A stretch of DNA of 64,000 nucleotides from the NCBI RefSeq assembly GCF_013409745.1, contig NZ_JACCBH010000001.1, forward strand, positions 1,550,001 through 1,614,000, given 5' to 3'. Position numbers and translations under genes: made by a program. Origin of the DNA: Microbacterium pseudoresistens. Its GTDB lineage: Bacteria; Actinomycetota; Actinomycetes; Actinomycetales; Microbacteriaceae. This document shows positions 8,259-16,067 of this stretch, piece by piece (the first letter of the stretch is position 1; each line of letters opens with the position of its first letter). The notes under the pieces were generated by a model that had not been told where the DNA came from, ran no database searches, and saw only the letters and a list, made by a program, of their open reading frames with translations.

Positions 8259-9196
8259 GGCTCGACCCCGAGTTCAACCAGCAGGTCCAGAACACGGGAG
8301 CGAATGTCGTCACGCACATCCCGGAGACCAGCGTCATCAAGCTCAAGCGGATCCGGAAGATCCCACTCCATGTACCGACGCCCCGGAAACACCGGACACG
8401 CGTCGCCGCACCCCATCGTGATGACATAGTCGGCGGCGCGCACGACGTCATCGGTCAGCGGCTTCGGGAACTCGCCCCACAACTCCACGCCCGCTTCCAA
8501 CAACGCCGCAGCTACGCGAGGATGCGCGGCCTCGGCCGGTGATGAACCCGCCGTCCGAACGTGCACCTTCCCGCTGGAGAGGTGACGTAAGAATGCTCCG
8601 GCCATCTGCGAGCGGCCGGCATTCTGCACGCAGACGAACAGCACCTCCGGTGTATCTCGGAGTAGCAACCCCTGCGCTGTCGCAAGAGCCTCCAGCCGGT
8701 CAGCGGCATAACGCTCCGTCATCGTCAGAAGGTGCTCGCGGACGCGTGCCCGCTGACTCAACAGCAGATAGCTCTGCGCAACATAGCTCGCCACCGTCTC
8801 GGGGCTGAACGTGGAACTGAACCGGTACGCCAGATCCGCAACGATCGTCATCACTCCCTGCGGGAGATCCGTGACCGACGGGGTAGCCGGCTCAGTCTGC
8901 AGCGACTCACTCGACAGCAGTCGCCCAAATCGGACCCAGGTATCGACGGTCGGAGTCATTCGCCCCTCGTCGTCGCGTACCAGCGCCGTCATGAGAAGGG
9001 AGTGCAGCGCAGCGTCGACCACTGCCTGCTTCATTCCTAATTTCGCGGGGATCGACGCCGCAGGAACGTCGGACGCGAGAGCGCTGAGGACACGAAGGAT
9101 GTCGGGGTTGCCCAGGACCGATACCTGCGCGGCCCGATCGCGCGCGGCGCGCTCATCGAGCGGCTTGCCCACTCGATGGCGCGCGTTGTCGCTCAC
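8240..9196 (-). CDS. arsC: Arsenate reductase with N-terminal HTH-like and helical domains
   Basis: 318 residues from a GTG overlapping the arsR stop. Three regions can be seen. Residues 25-90 look like a winged helix (LGNPDILRVLSALAS, AVVDAALHSLL). Residues 115-175 form a helical bundle beginning VADLAYRFSSTFSPETV, as found ahead of actinobacterial LMW phosphatases. Residues 185-318 are the LMW-PTP ArsC with CVQNAGRS (C189, R195), MGCGDACP (C263, C267) and the DP motif at D282. It reduces arsenate to arsenite with thiol reductants. It is far longer than plain ArsC (about 135 residues) and retains more catalytic features than the copy at 349. Confidence 0.88.
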   Translation of the reverse strand: MSDNARHRVGKPLDERAARDRAAQVSVLGNPDILRVLSALASDVPAASIPAKLGMKQAVVDAALHSLLMTALVRDDEGRMTPTVDTWVRFGRLLSSESLQTEPATPSVTDLPQGVMTIVADLAYRFSSTFSPETVASYVAQSYLLLSQRARVREHLLTMTERYAADRLEALATAQGLLLRDTPEVLFVCVQNAGRSQMAGAFLRHLSSGKVHVRTAGSSPAEAAHPRVAAALLEAGVELWGEFPKPLTDDVVRAADYVITMGCGDACPVFPGRRYMEWDLPDPLELDDAGLRDVRDDIRSRVLDLLVELGVEPQDASR

Positions 9197-9510
9197 TGCA
9201 GGAAGTCCTCGATCGCACCGCGTCGAGCGGGATCAACCGATAGCCAGCCAAGCTTCCCGTCCTGCTGACGCGTGATGAATCCGTCATCGAGCAGTATCCG
9301 GACGTGATGAGTCACCGTCGGCTGCCGCAGCCCCAGGGCATCGGCCAGCTGGCTCACCGTGGCACGCTCATCGAGGGAGCCAAGGATGATGCTCAGGATC
9401 TGAAGCCGAGTCGGATCAGCCACCGCTCGAAGCGTGCGCGCCAAATCTTCCGCGACACCACGATCCAGGGCGCCACCTATCTGAGGCTTGGACTTCGGAA
9501 GCGACGACAT
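9193..9510 (-). CDS. ArsR-family regulator without cysteines
   Basis: 105 residues from the ATG at 9510; an in-frame TTG at 9513 is also possible. The winged-helix core is clear: LRAVADPTRLQILS, ATVSQLADAL, RQPTVTHHVRILLDDG and the wing QQDGKLGW. It contains no cysteine at all, so it cannot bind arsenite in the classical thiolate way; it may sense another ligand or use His/Asp sites. It is the first gene of a two-gene operon with the fused arsC, with which it overlaps. Confidence 0.82.
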   Translation of the reverse strand: MSSLPKSKPQIGGALDRGVAEDLARTLRAVADPTRLQILSIILGSLDERATVSQLADALGLRQPTVTHHVRILLDDGFITRQQDGKLGWLSVDPARRGAIEDFLQ

Positions 9511-9633
9511 CAAGCCGAGTCTACGTCCAACTCGCTGTCACAAAGCAGCGCCCATCTCCCACCCTGAGGGGTGCATTCGATGTGGCCACTACTCTGCTTT
9601 CCTTGGGCCGATCACCCACCAGGGTTTGAGATC

Positions 9634-11077
9634 TCAACTGCGCAGCTCTGGATAGTTCGACCAGGTACCGCCTGATTTCCTCTTGCGGCGGTCGGCCGTG
9701 TGGCCGCCGATGCCGATGACGTCAGCGATGACGGCGGACGGCATTCGCATCGACAGGAGGTTCATCCGGGTCTCACGCGACACCCGTGCGCGGATCCCAA
9801 GCTCAGCGAGGCGAAGCCGGATGTAGGCAGCCGTCATGTGCGTGCCCGGAGATAACCCCTCGAACAGCCAGCCTGATGCCCCTGCGGCATACCCTCTTCT
9901 TGGTTCCGCCGAGACTTGTCGGCGAACGAGATCGCCGACCACGTCATCGAGCACGATGGGGGGTGGCTCCGAACCGTACCGTCACCCGTTCTGGTGAGAC
10001 GTTGATCTGATCGCGCGTCAGGCTGACGGCGCGACCGAGTAGTTGGGCGTAGAGGAGCACGAACAGCCCGGCGACGCGCACTTCCAGCTCCACGCTCTCG
10101 TCCGTGAGGAGAAGATCAGTGGCACGCCACAGTTCCTCTTCGGTCATCGTCGTCATCGTGTTTCGAGCAGCGCGGGCGTGAGTGGTCAGGTCGCCAGTCA
10201 GCCGCGATTTCGTCGCCCACCGGACGAAGTGATCCACCGGCTCCCGGGTCTTGATGCGGGCGGTGTAGTGGTCAAGTGTGCGCTGGTCGAGGTCTCCGAG
10301 GAGCGTCCCTCTGGCATCCATCCAGACCAGGAATCGCACGACAGCGGCGAGATGGCCGCGCTGGCCGATGACGGCCTCCATGGACAGATCTCGGCCGCGA
10401 TCTCGGTAGCGTCGATGCAGTTTGGGCAGGATGTCCCACCTATAGAAGCGGCGGAGTTTGTTCCCCGACGCGGGCTCGAGCGCGCCCGCCAACGCGGCAA
10501 CGTGCAATGTGAGCTCGTGCTGCAGTACATGGATCTGGGGCAGCACGCCGGCTTCGATGAGCAGGCGTCGGAAGTAGCGAGTCGCCGCTCCTTGCGTTAG
10601 TAGATCAAGAGCCGAGTGGTCAACATCGAGTGCGCCGGTAGCCATGCCCTTCAGCGTCGCTGCGACGTGTGGACGGCGCAGCCAGCTGACCACCGAGCGG
10701 GGGTCCATCGGAGCATTCGCGAGGTGCGCACGAAGTCGGGTTAGCTCCACAGGGGCCGACCCATCGGCGCCGATAAGGTCATCGAGCCGCACCTGCAAGC
10801 GGCACCGTCCGCAATGGGTCCCGGTCAGGAACTCCTCGCTACCGCATGTGCGGCACGCGAACCTCGGTGGGTGACCCGCGCAGGTCGCGCACGTGATCGC
10901 ACCCTCCTCGGTGAGGAAAGCGAGCACCCGGATGTCCCCGCACTGCGGGCATTCGGCCGGGTTTCGTCGGAGCGTGCTGTAGCAGACGTTGCAGATTCTC
11001 CCGCCGAGCAGAGAGTACAGCCCTATAGCCGAGCGTCCGCAACGGTCGCAGGTCCGCAGAGGCGCTGCCGCCTTCAT
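9634..11077 (-). pseudogene. Zinc-ribbon recombinase-like gene, copy 1, frameshifted
   Basis: A second copy of the gene at 16068-17522, in the same orientation and mostly identical in protein sequence. The reading frame breaks in a run of six G at 9958-9963 where the intact copy has five, so the protein splits into an N-terminal part (to about 9944) and a C-terminal part (9634-9954). The copy ends YPELRS, a few residues before the intact one. Similarity continues upstream to about 11166, taking in the tail of the XRE gene, and then stops. It is therefore a 3' fragment of the three-gene module. The proposed start is the ATG at 11077. Confidence 0.85.
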
Positions 11078-11260
11078 CGGTTGGAATCGCGAGGACGATG
11101 AAGCCGTGCGCGCACAGGGCGCAGATCCCCAATCGCGGTGTCGCGCCCGCGCGCAGTGCCCGTCTTGTCGGCGGAGAGAAGCATTCGCGGAGGCACTATT
11201 CACGACCTTTGGTGGTCTGACGTCACGGCGCGGACGAGAACACTTCATCCGGGCCCGGTG

Positions 11261-11587
11261 TCAGGAGAGTCGGGCCCGAATTCCCGCCTCGATCTGAGAC
11301 TCTGACGGCAACCCCGCAAGCCCCGTCTCGGTCGCATAAACCCGACACGCAATATTCGTCGTCTGCCCCGCAGACGGCACCACGTCCTCTCCGTCGACGA
11401 GGACCGTCGGCGACCCCGCGAACCCGACGGCAGCAGCATCCACCAGCGTCTCCACGAGCACGAACTCCACCGGCACATCCGGCAGGCCGAGCCTGCCCAG
11501 CACCGCCTGGACACGATCGCCCGTGGTCTCCCAATTCGGGCACTCATCGATATGAACAACCTGGATCTTCACCCGACCATTCTCCAC
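11261..11587 (-). CDS. Thioredoxin-fold protein with CPN motif
   Basis: 108 residues from a GTG at 11587. It begins with the strand IQVVHIDECPNWETT, a glutaredoxin/thioredoxin-like first strand with a single cysteine in the active-site position, followed later by GFAGSPTVLVDGEDV, which has the cis-proline typical of the fold. Similar small proteins accompany mercury and arsenic genes in actinobacteria, some annotated as DF-family (seleno)proteins. A role in handling metal-thiol intermediates is inferred. It stands alone between recombinase copy 1 and the divergent DsbA-like gene. Confidence 0.6.
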   Translation of the reverse strand: MENGRVKIQVVHIDECPNWETTGDRVQAVLGRLGLPDVPVEFVLVETLVDAAAVGFAGSPTVLVDGEDVVPSAGQTTNIACRVYATETGLAGLPSESQIEAGIRARLS

Positions 11588-11694
11588 CCGATCCCGGGAC
11601 AGGTGGTCCTGAATCGAACCGACACCCGGTCCTGAACCGAGTTGACATAGCCAGCTGTTGGAATCGATTGTTCTCTGTGCATGCCGAACGTCAG

Positions 11695-11718
11695 ATAGGT
11701 CATTGGTCCCTGTATAGT
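11695..11718 (+). promoter_or_regulatory. Promoter/operator element shared with cmtR
   Basis: ATAGGTCA, eight bases, TGTATAGT. The same two 8-mers with the same 8-base spacing recur at 12608-12631 before cmtR. TATAGT at 11713-11718 can serve as a -10 element. It lies 100 bases upstream of the DsbA-like gene, so that gene probably belongs to the CmtR regulon. Confidence 0.6.
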
Positions 11719-11817
11719 CATGTCGATGCCCTCAGCGGTGTATGCCGCACGGTGTCTGCGTCTCTTGCCGCGATGCCCATGCCCCAGCGACAACCACGCC
11801 CCGATCTGGAGCCCTCC

Positions 11818-12471
11818 ATGAAGACCCCAGTCAAGGTCACTCTCGTCACCGTTGCCGTCCTCATTGCCCTCGCTATCGTGGCGCTCATCGTCGTCATGAT
11901 GACCCGCCCCGACGCTCCCGACGCCGGCGCGGAAGGAACCCTGCCGGGCACCCGCGCGGACTCGCATGTCCTCGACGACGCCGGACCGGACGCTCCCACC
12001 CTGGTGGAGTTCCTCGACTTCGAATGCGAAGCGTGCGGGGCGTTCTATCCCGTCGTCGAGCAGATCCGTGAAGAGTATGCGGGCGAGATCAACTATGTCG
12101 TCCGTTACTACCCGCTCCCCGGACACTTCAACTCTATGAACGCGGCCCTGGCTGCGGAGGCTGCGGCCGAACAGGGGAAGTTCGAGGAGATGTATCAGCG
12201 TCTGTTCGAAACCCAGGCCCAGTGGGGCGAATTGCAGACCTCGCGAGCCGACCTCTTCCGCACCTTCGCGGAAGACTTGGGGCTCGACATGAACGCCTAC
12301 GATGTCGCCGTCGCCGGCCCCGTCACCAGGGAGAGAGTCGAAGCTGACTTCAACGACGGACAGTATCTCGGCATCAGCGGCACACCCACCTTCTTCCTTG
12401 ACGGCGAGAAGCTCGAACTTACACAGCTCAGCGACCTAACCGACGCCCTCGATGAGGCGACAGGACGATAA
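11818..12471 (+). CDS. Membrane-anchored DsbA-like thiol oxidoreductase
   Basis: 217 residues from the ATG at 11818 (GGAGCCCTCC upstream). One N-terminal transmembrane helix (residues 6-28) and a short linker precede a DsbA/thioredoxin_4 domain with the redox motif CEAC at 70-73 and a cis-proline loop GISGTPTFFLDG near 190. It acts outside the membrane on protein thiols. In this cassette it may protect or re-oxidise exported proteins under cadmium or lead stress. Its upstream region carries the same bipartite element as cmtR. BdbD-like proteins are the nearest comparison. Confidence 0.8.
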   Translation: MKTPVKVTLVTVAVLIALAIVALIVVMMTRPDAPDAGAEGTLPGTRADSHVLDDAGPDAPTLVEFLDFECEACGAFYPVVEQIREEYAGEINYVVRYYPLPGHFNSMNAALAAEAAAEQGKFEEMYQRLFETQAQWGELQTSRADLFRTFAEDLGLDMNAYDVAVAGPVTRERVEADFNDGQYLGISGTPTFFLDGEKLELTQLSDLTDALDEATGR

Positions 12472-12607
12472 CCTGGAGAGCCTTGCGCTCTCGAGTCTGA
12501 CCGCATGCGCCTACCTGGCGCTGAGCCCCGATCACGCCGCACCCGCGCGCAGCAAGGGCGGCTGAAGGCGAGGATGCGCTTCGCGTATATCGAGACAGCA
12601 GTTTCTA

Positions 12608-12650
12608 ATAGGTCAGCGGGTACTGTATAGTTCAGTGCATGCTGACTATT
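12608..12650 (+). promoter_or_regulatory. cmtR promoter with overlapping operator; leaderless start
   Basis: TATAGT at 12626-12631 ends seven bases before the cmtR ATG at 12639, so transcription should start at or next to the start codon. ATAGGTCA-N8-TGTATAGT repeats the element at 11695-11718. An imperfect palindrome (12627-12649, centred on GCATGC) overlaps the -10 and the start codon, where a bound repressor would block initiation. Confidence 0.65.
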
Positions 12651-12998
12651 GCTTCACGTCTCGACGTCATGAACCGGCTCGGCCGGGCCATGGCCGACCC
12701 GACGCGTTCCCGGATCCTGATGACCCTCCTCGGCGGCCCGAGCTACCCGGCGGTGCTCTCCCGCGAGCTGGAGCTGACGCGCTCGAACGTGTCCAACCAC
12801 CTCACCTGCCTCCGCGACTGCGGAATCGTGGTCGCCGAGCCCGAGGGGCGGCAGACGCGGTATGAGATCGCCGACCCGCACCTCGCGGCGGCGCTCGTCG
12901 CGCTGGTGGATGTGACGCTGGCTGTCGACGAGAATGCGCCGTGCGTGGACTCTTCGTGCACGGTCCCGGGCTGCTGCGGAGCGGGGGCTGACGCGTGA
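12639..12998 (+). CDS. cmtR: CmtR-type cadmium/lead-sensing ArsR-family repressor
   Basis: 119 residues. The sequence closely follows Mycobacterium tuberculosis CmtR, including LGRAMADPTR, LTRSNVSNHLTCLRDCG and EGRQTRYEIADPHLA. The three Cd/Pb ligands of CmtR fall at the same positions here: C57 and C61 in the recognition helix and C102 near the C-terminus. Extra cysteines follow (C107, C112, C113). It represses until Cd(II) or Pb(II) binds. Its GTGA overlap with the ATPase gene makes cmtR-ATPase-cadD-lspA one transcript. Confidence 0.93.
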   Translation: MLTIASRLDVMNRLGRAMADPTRSRILMTLLGGPSYPAVLSRELELTRSNVSNHLTCLRDCGIVVAEPEGRQTRYEIADPHLAAALVALVDVTLAVDENAPCVDSSCTVPGCCGAGADA

Positions 12999-14911
12999 GC
13001 GCGGCGTGCGGCTGCGAGCACGAGCCTGTCGCTGCGGCGGACGATGAGACAGAAGAGGCGGAGCGGCCCTGGTGGAGGGACCGCGGGATCATGGTGCCGG
13101 TCTTCTCCGGCGTCGCATTCCTTACCGGTCTGATCCTCGAGTGGTCCGGCCTTGAGATCCCGGCGCTCGTGCTGTTCTGGATCGGCCTTCTGCTGGGAGC
13201 GTCGACGTTCACTCCCGGCGCGATCCGGAAGCTGTTCAAGGGCAAGCTCGGGATCGGGCTGCTGATGACGATCAGCGCGATCGGCGCAGTCATCCTCGGC
13301 TACGTGGAGGAGGCCGCGGCTCTGGCGTTCCTGTACTCGATCGCCGAGGCGCTCGAGGACAAGGCGATGGACCGCGCCCGGGGCGGCCTGCGGGCGCTGC
13401 TGAAGCTCGTGCCGGAGACAGCGACAGTGCTGCAGAGCGGCGTCGCTGCGCAGGTGCCGGCCAGAGCGTTGACGGTCGGCCAGGTCATGGTGGTCCGCCC
13501 GGGCGAACGGATCGCAACCGACGGGATCGTCCTCTCTGGCCGCTCAAGCCTGGACACCTCGGCGATCACCGGGGAGTCGATCCCCGTCGAGGTCGAGCCC
13601 GGGGACGCGGTGTCGGCCGGCGCGATCAACAGCTCCGGCGTGCTGGAGGTCGAGGCGACCGCGGCCGGTACCGATAACTCGCTTACGACGATCGTGGAGT
13701 TGGTCGAGAAAGCGCAGACGGAGAAGGGCGAGCGTGCGCGTCTCGCGGACCGGATCGCCCGCCCGCTCGTACCCGGTGTGCTGATTCTCGCAGCGCTCGT
13801 CGCGATCATTGGGTCACTGCTGGGCGACCCGGAGGTATGGATCACTCGTGCGCTCGTCGTGCTGGTAGCGGCCTCTCCGTGCGCGCTGGCGATCTCGGTG
13901 CCGCTGACAGTCGTCGCCGCGATCGGCGCGGCGAGCAAGTTCGGCGTGATCATCAAGTCCGGCGCGGTGTTCGAGCGCTTCGGCACAGTCCGGCACGTTG
14001 CCGTCGACAAGACCGGCACCCTCACCCGCAACGAGCCCGCAGTCGCCGCCGTGCTCACCGCGAACGGCGTGACCGAGGCGCAGGCGCTGGCGTGGGCGGC
14101 CGCGTTGGAGCAGCACAGCACGCATCCTCTCGCCTCGGCGATCACCGCTGCGGCCCCGGGTGTTCCCGCAGCTGCGGACGTGACCGAGCAGGCCGGGCAC
14201 GGCATCCAGGGCACCGTCGACGGCGCTCATATCACGGTCGGCAGCCCCCGCTGGCTCGACGCGGGCGAACTCGGTGACCGGGTCGCGGGCCTGGAAGAAC
14301 AGGGCATGACCGTCGTGATCGTCCACCGCGACGGAGTGCCGGCCGCCGCGATCGGCGTCCGCGACGAGTTGCGTCCCGAAGTCCCCGAGGTCGTCCGCAC
14401 GCTCGCGGACCAGGGTATCGACGTGACGATGCTCACCGGCGACAACGCCCGGACCGCTCGTGCACTGGCGGCGCAGGCCGGGATCAGCGACGTGCGTGCG
14501 GAGCTGCGTCCCGAGGACAAGGCGGCGGCGATCGGCGAGTTGTCGAAGGCGGGATCGGTCGCGATGATCGGTGACGGCATCAACGACGCCCCGGCCCTGG
14601 CGTCCGCGGACATCGGCATCGCGATGGGCGCGACCGGCTCCGACGCAGCGATCGAGTCCGCCGACGTGGCCTTCACCGGTCATGATCTGCGCCTCATCCC
14701 GCGGGCGTTCGATCACGCCCGCCGCGGTCGACGGATCATCAACCAGAACATCATCCTGTCGCTGCTGATCATCACCGCGCTGCTCCCGCTCGCGCTCTTC
14801 GGCGTGCTGGGGCTCGCGGCCGTCGTGCTGGTCCACGAGGTTGCGGAGGTCATCGTTATCCTCAACGGCCTGCGTGCCGCGAGCACCCGCACGCCACGGT
14901 TGGAGAGCTGA
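12995..14911 (+). CDS. cadA: Cadmium/lead/zinc-exporting P1B-type ATPase
   Basis: 638 residues from the GTG overlapping the cmtR stop. No HMA domain is present; a short CGCEHE motif at the N-terminus may bind metal instead. TGES (192-195), the transmembrane SPC metal motif (294-296), the phosphorylated Asp in DKTGTLT (D338), MLTGDN and GDGINDAPAL are intact. HEVAEVIVILNGLR at the end fits the Zn/Cd/Pb (P1B-2) group. It pumps divalent metal out of the cell using ATP. It overlaps cadD at ATG/TGA. Confidence 0.92.
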   Translation: MSAACGCEHEPVAAADDETEEAERPWWRDRGIMVPVFSGVAFLTGLILEWSGLEIPALVLFWIGLLLGASTFTPGAIRKLFKGKLGIGLLMTISAIGAVILGYVEEAAALAFLYSIAEALEDKAMDRARGGLRALLKLVPETATVLQSGVAAQVPARALTVGQVMVVRPGERIATDGIVLSGRSSLDTSAITGESIPVEVEPGDAVSAGAINSSGVLEVEATAAGTDNSLTTIVELVEKAQTEKGERARLADRIARPLVPGVLILAALVAIIGSLLGDPEVWITRALVVLVAASPCALAISVPLTVVAAIGAASKFGVIIKSGAVFERFGTVRHVAVDKTGTLTRNEPAVAAVLTANGVTEAQALAWAAALEQHSTHPLASAITAAAPGVPAAADVTEQAGHGIQGTVDGAHITVGSPRWLDAGELGDRVAGLEEQGMTVVIVHRDGVPAAAIGVRDELRPEVPEVVRTLADQGIDVTMLTGDNARTARALAAQAGISDVRAELRPEDKAAAIGELSKAGSVAMIGDGINDAPALASADIGIAMGATGSDAAIESADVAFTGHDLRLIPRAFDHARRGRRIINQNIILSLLIITALLPLALFGVLGLAAVVLVHEVAEVIVILNGLRAASTRTPRLES

Positions 14912-15516
14912 TGCTCGCGACCATCGGTTCAGCGATCGGTCTGTTCGCGGCGACCAACATCGACGACATCGTCGTGCTCACGGTGCTGTTCCTCGCCTCC
15001 AGCCGGGGGAAGCCGCGGCCGTGGCAGATCGTCGCGGGTCAGTATCTCGGGTTCATCACCCTCGTCGTGATCAGCGTGGTCGCCGCGCTGGGTCTCACGA
15101 TCGTTCCGGACGAATGGGTGGGCTTCCTCGGTCTCATCCCGCTCGGCATCGGCATCTGGACGCTCATTCGCGGCCTGCGCCGCAACGGCGACGATGATGA
15201 CGACGACAAGATCACCGCGGTCGGCCTGTGGGGCGTCGCGGGGATCACGATCGCCAACGGTGCGGATAACATCTCCCTGTACACGCCGATCTTCCGCACC
15301 AGTACGCCCGGCGACGTCGTGATCATGATCGTCGTGTTCCTGATCCTCGTCGCCGTCTGGTGCGCGGCCGGTCGACTGATCGGAACACACAAGGCGGTCA
15401 CCGAGACGCTCGAACGCGTCGAGCACTGGCTCGTCCCGGTCGTGTTCATCGGCCTGGGCCTGTTCATCCTCGTTGAATCCGGCGTCATCGTTCGTCTGTT
15501 CGAGGTCCTCGCATGA
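14911..15516 (+). CDS. cadD: CadD-family cadmium resistance transporter
   Basis: 201 residues, overlapping the ATPase stop by one base. About five to six transmembrane helices are seen, with the family motifs GLFAATNIDDIVVLTVLF near the N-terminus and GVAGITIANGADNISLYTP in the second half. A run of six Asp near residue 96 in the cytoplasmic loop could bind metal. CadD proteins give cadmium resistance by export or sequestration. It is part of the cmtR operon and overlaps lspA by four bases. Confidence 0.9.
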   Translation: MLATIGSAIGLFAATNIDDIVVLTVLFLASSRGKPRPWQIVAGQYLGFITLVVISVVAALGLTIVPDEWVGFLGLIPLGIGIWTLIRGLRRNGDDDDDDKITAVGLWGVAGITIANGADNISLYTPIFRTSTPGDVVIMIVVFLILVAVWCAAGRLIGTHKAVTETLERVEHWLVPVVFIGLGLFILVESGVIVRLFEVLA

Positions 15517-16034
15517 CCCCCGACACGAACGCCGACGTTGAGTCGGCGTCGGAAGAGCGTCCGCAGAGGGGGCGCTGGCGGCTCACGGCCTGGGCGCTCC
15601 TGATCGCTGTGGTCGTCGTCTTCATCGATCAGGGGACGAAGGCATGGGCCGAGGCAACTCTGTCGGAGTATGAGCGCATCCCGCTGATCGGCGACCTGCT
15701 GGGCATGCAGCTCGCGTACAACCCTGGGGCGGCGTTCTCCTTCGGCGAGGGCTCTACCTGGGTGTTCGCGCTCATCGCCGTCGCGGCCACTGTGACCGCG
15801 ATCGTGTTCGCGTTCCGGGTCCGACGCCCTGGGTGGGCGGTCGTGATCGGTGCGCTCGGCGGGGCCGCTGCTTCGCATGCCGGTGACCGGCTTTTCCGCC
15901 AACCAGGATTCGCCCGGGGTCACGTCGTGGACTTCCTCGCCTACGGCAACTGGTTCATCGGGAACGTCGCCGACATCGTGATCGTCACCGCCGCGATTGC
16001 CGGAGCGCTCCTGATGCTCCGCGACGGCAAGTAG
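15513..16034 (+). CDS. lspA: Signal peptidase II in the cadmium operon
   Basis: 173 residues, four transmembrane helices. The family boxes FIDQGTKAWAE, AYNPGAAFSFG, the first catalytic Asp (GDR, D125) and the second (NVAD, D154) are present. The Asn usually found three residues before D125 is His here (SHAGDR). It removes lipoprotein signal peptides. As an extra copy at the end of a metal operon it recalls PbrC, the signal peptidase of the Cupriavidus lead operon. No pbrB-like phosphatase is present. The target lipoprotein is unknown; the nearby PstS is one lipoprotein candidate. Confidence 0.9.
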   Translation: MTPDTNADVESASEERPQRGRWRLTAWALLIAVVVVFIDQGTKAWAEATLSEYERIPLIGDLLGMQLAYNPGAAFSFGEGSTWVFALIAVAATVTAIVFAFRVRRPGWAVVIGALGGAAASHAGDRLFRQPGFARGHVVDFLAYGNWFIGNVADIVIVTAAIAGALLMLRDGK

Positions 16035-16067
16035 CGACAGAGAGGTAAGGCTCGCTGATCGGGCGGC

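Noticed and set aside
9944..9963. Programmed frameshift in recombinase copy 1
   Set aside because: The intact sister copy reads through in one frame with five G, and copy 1 lies in a truncated module, so simple mutation is the better explanation. A sequencing error remains possible.
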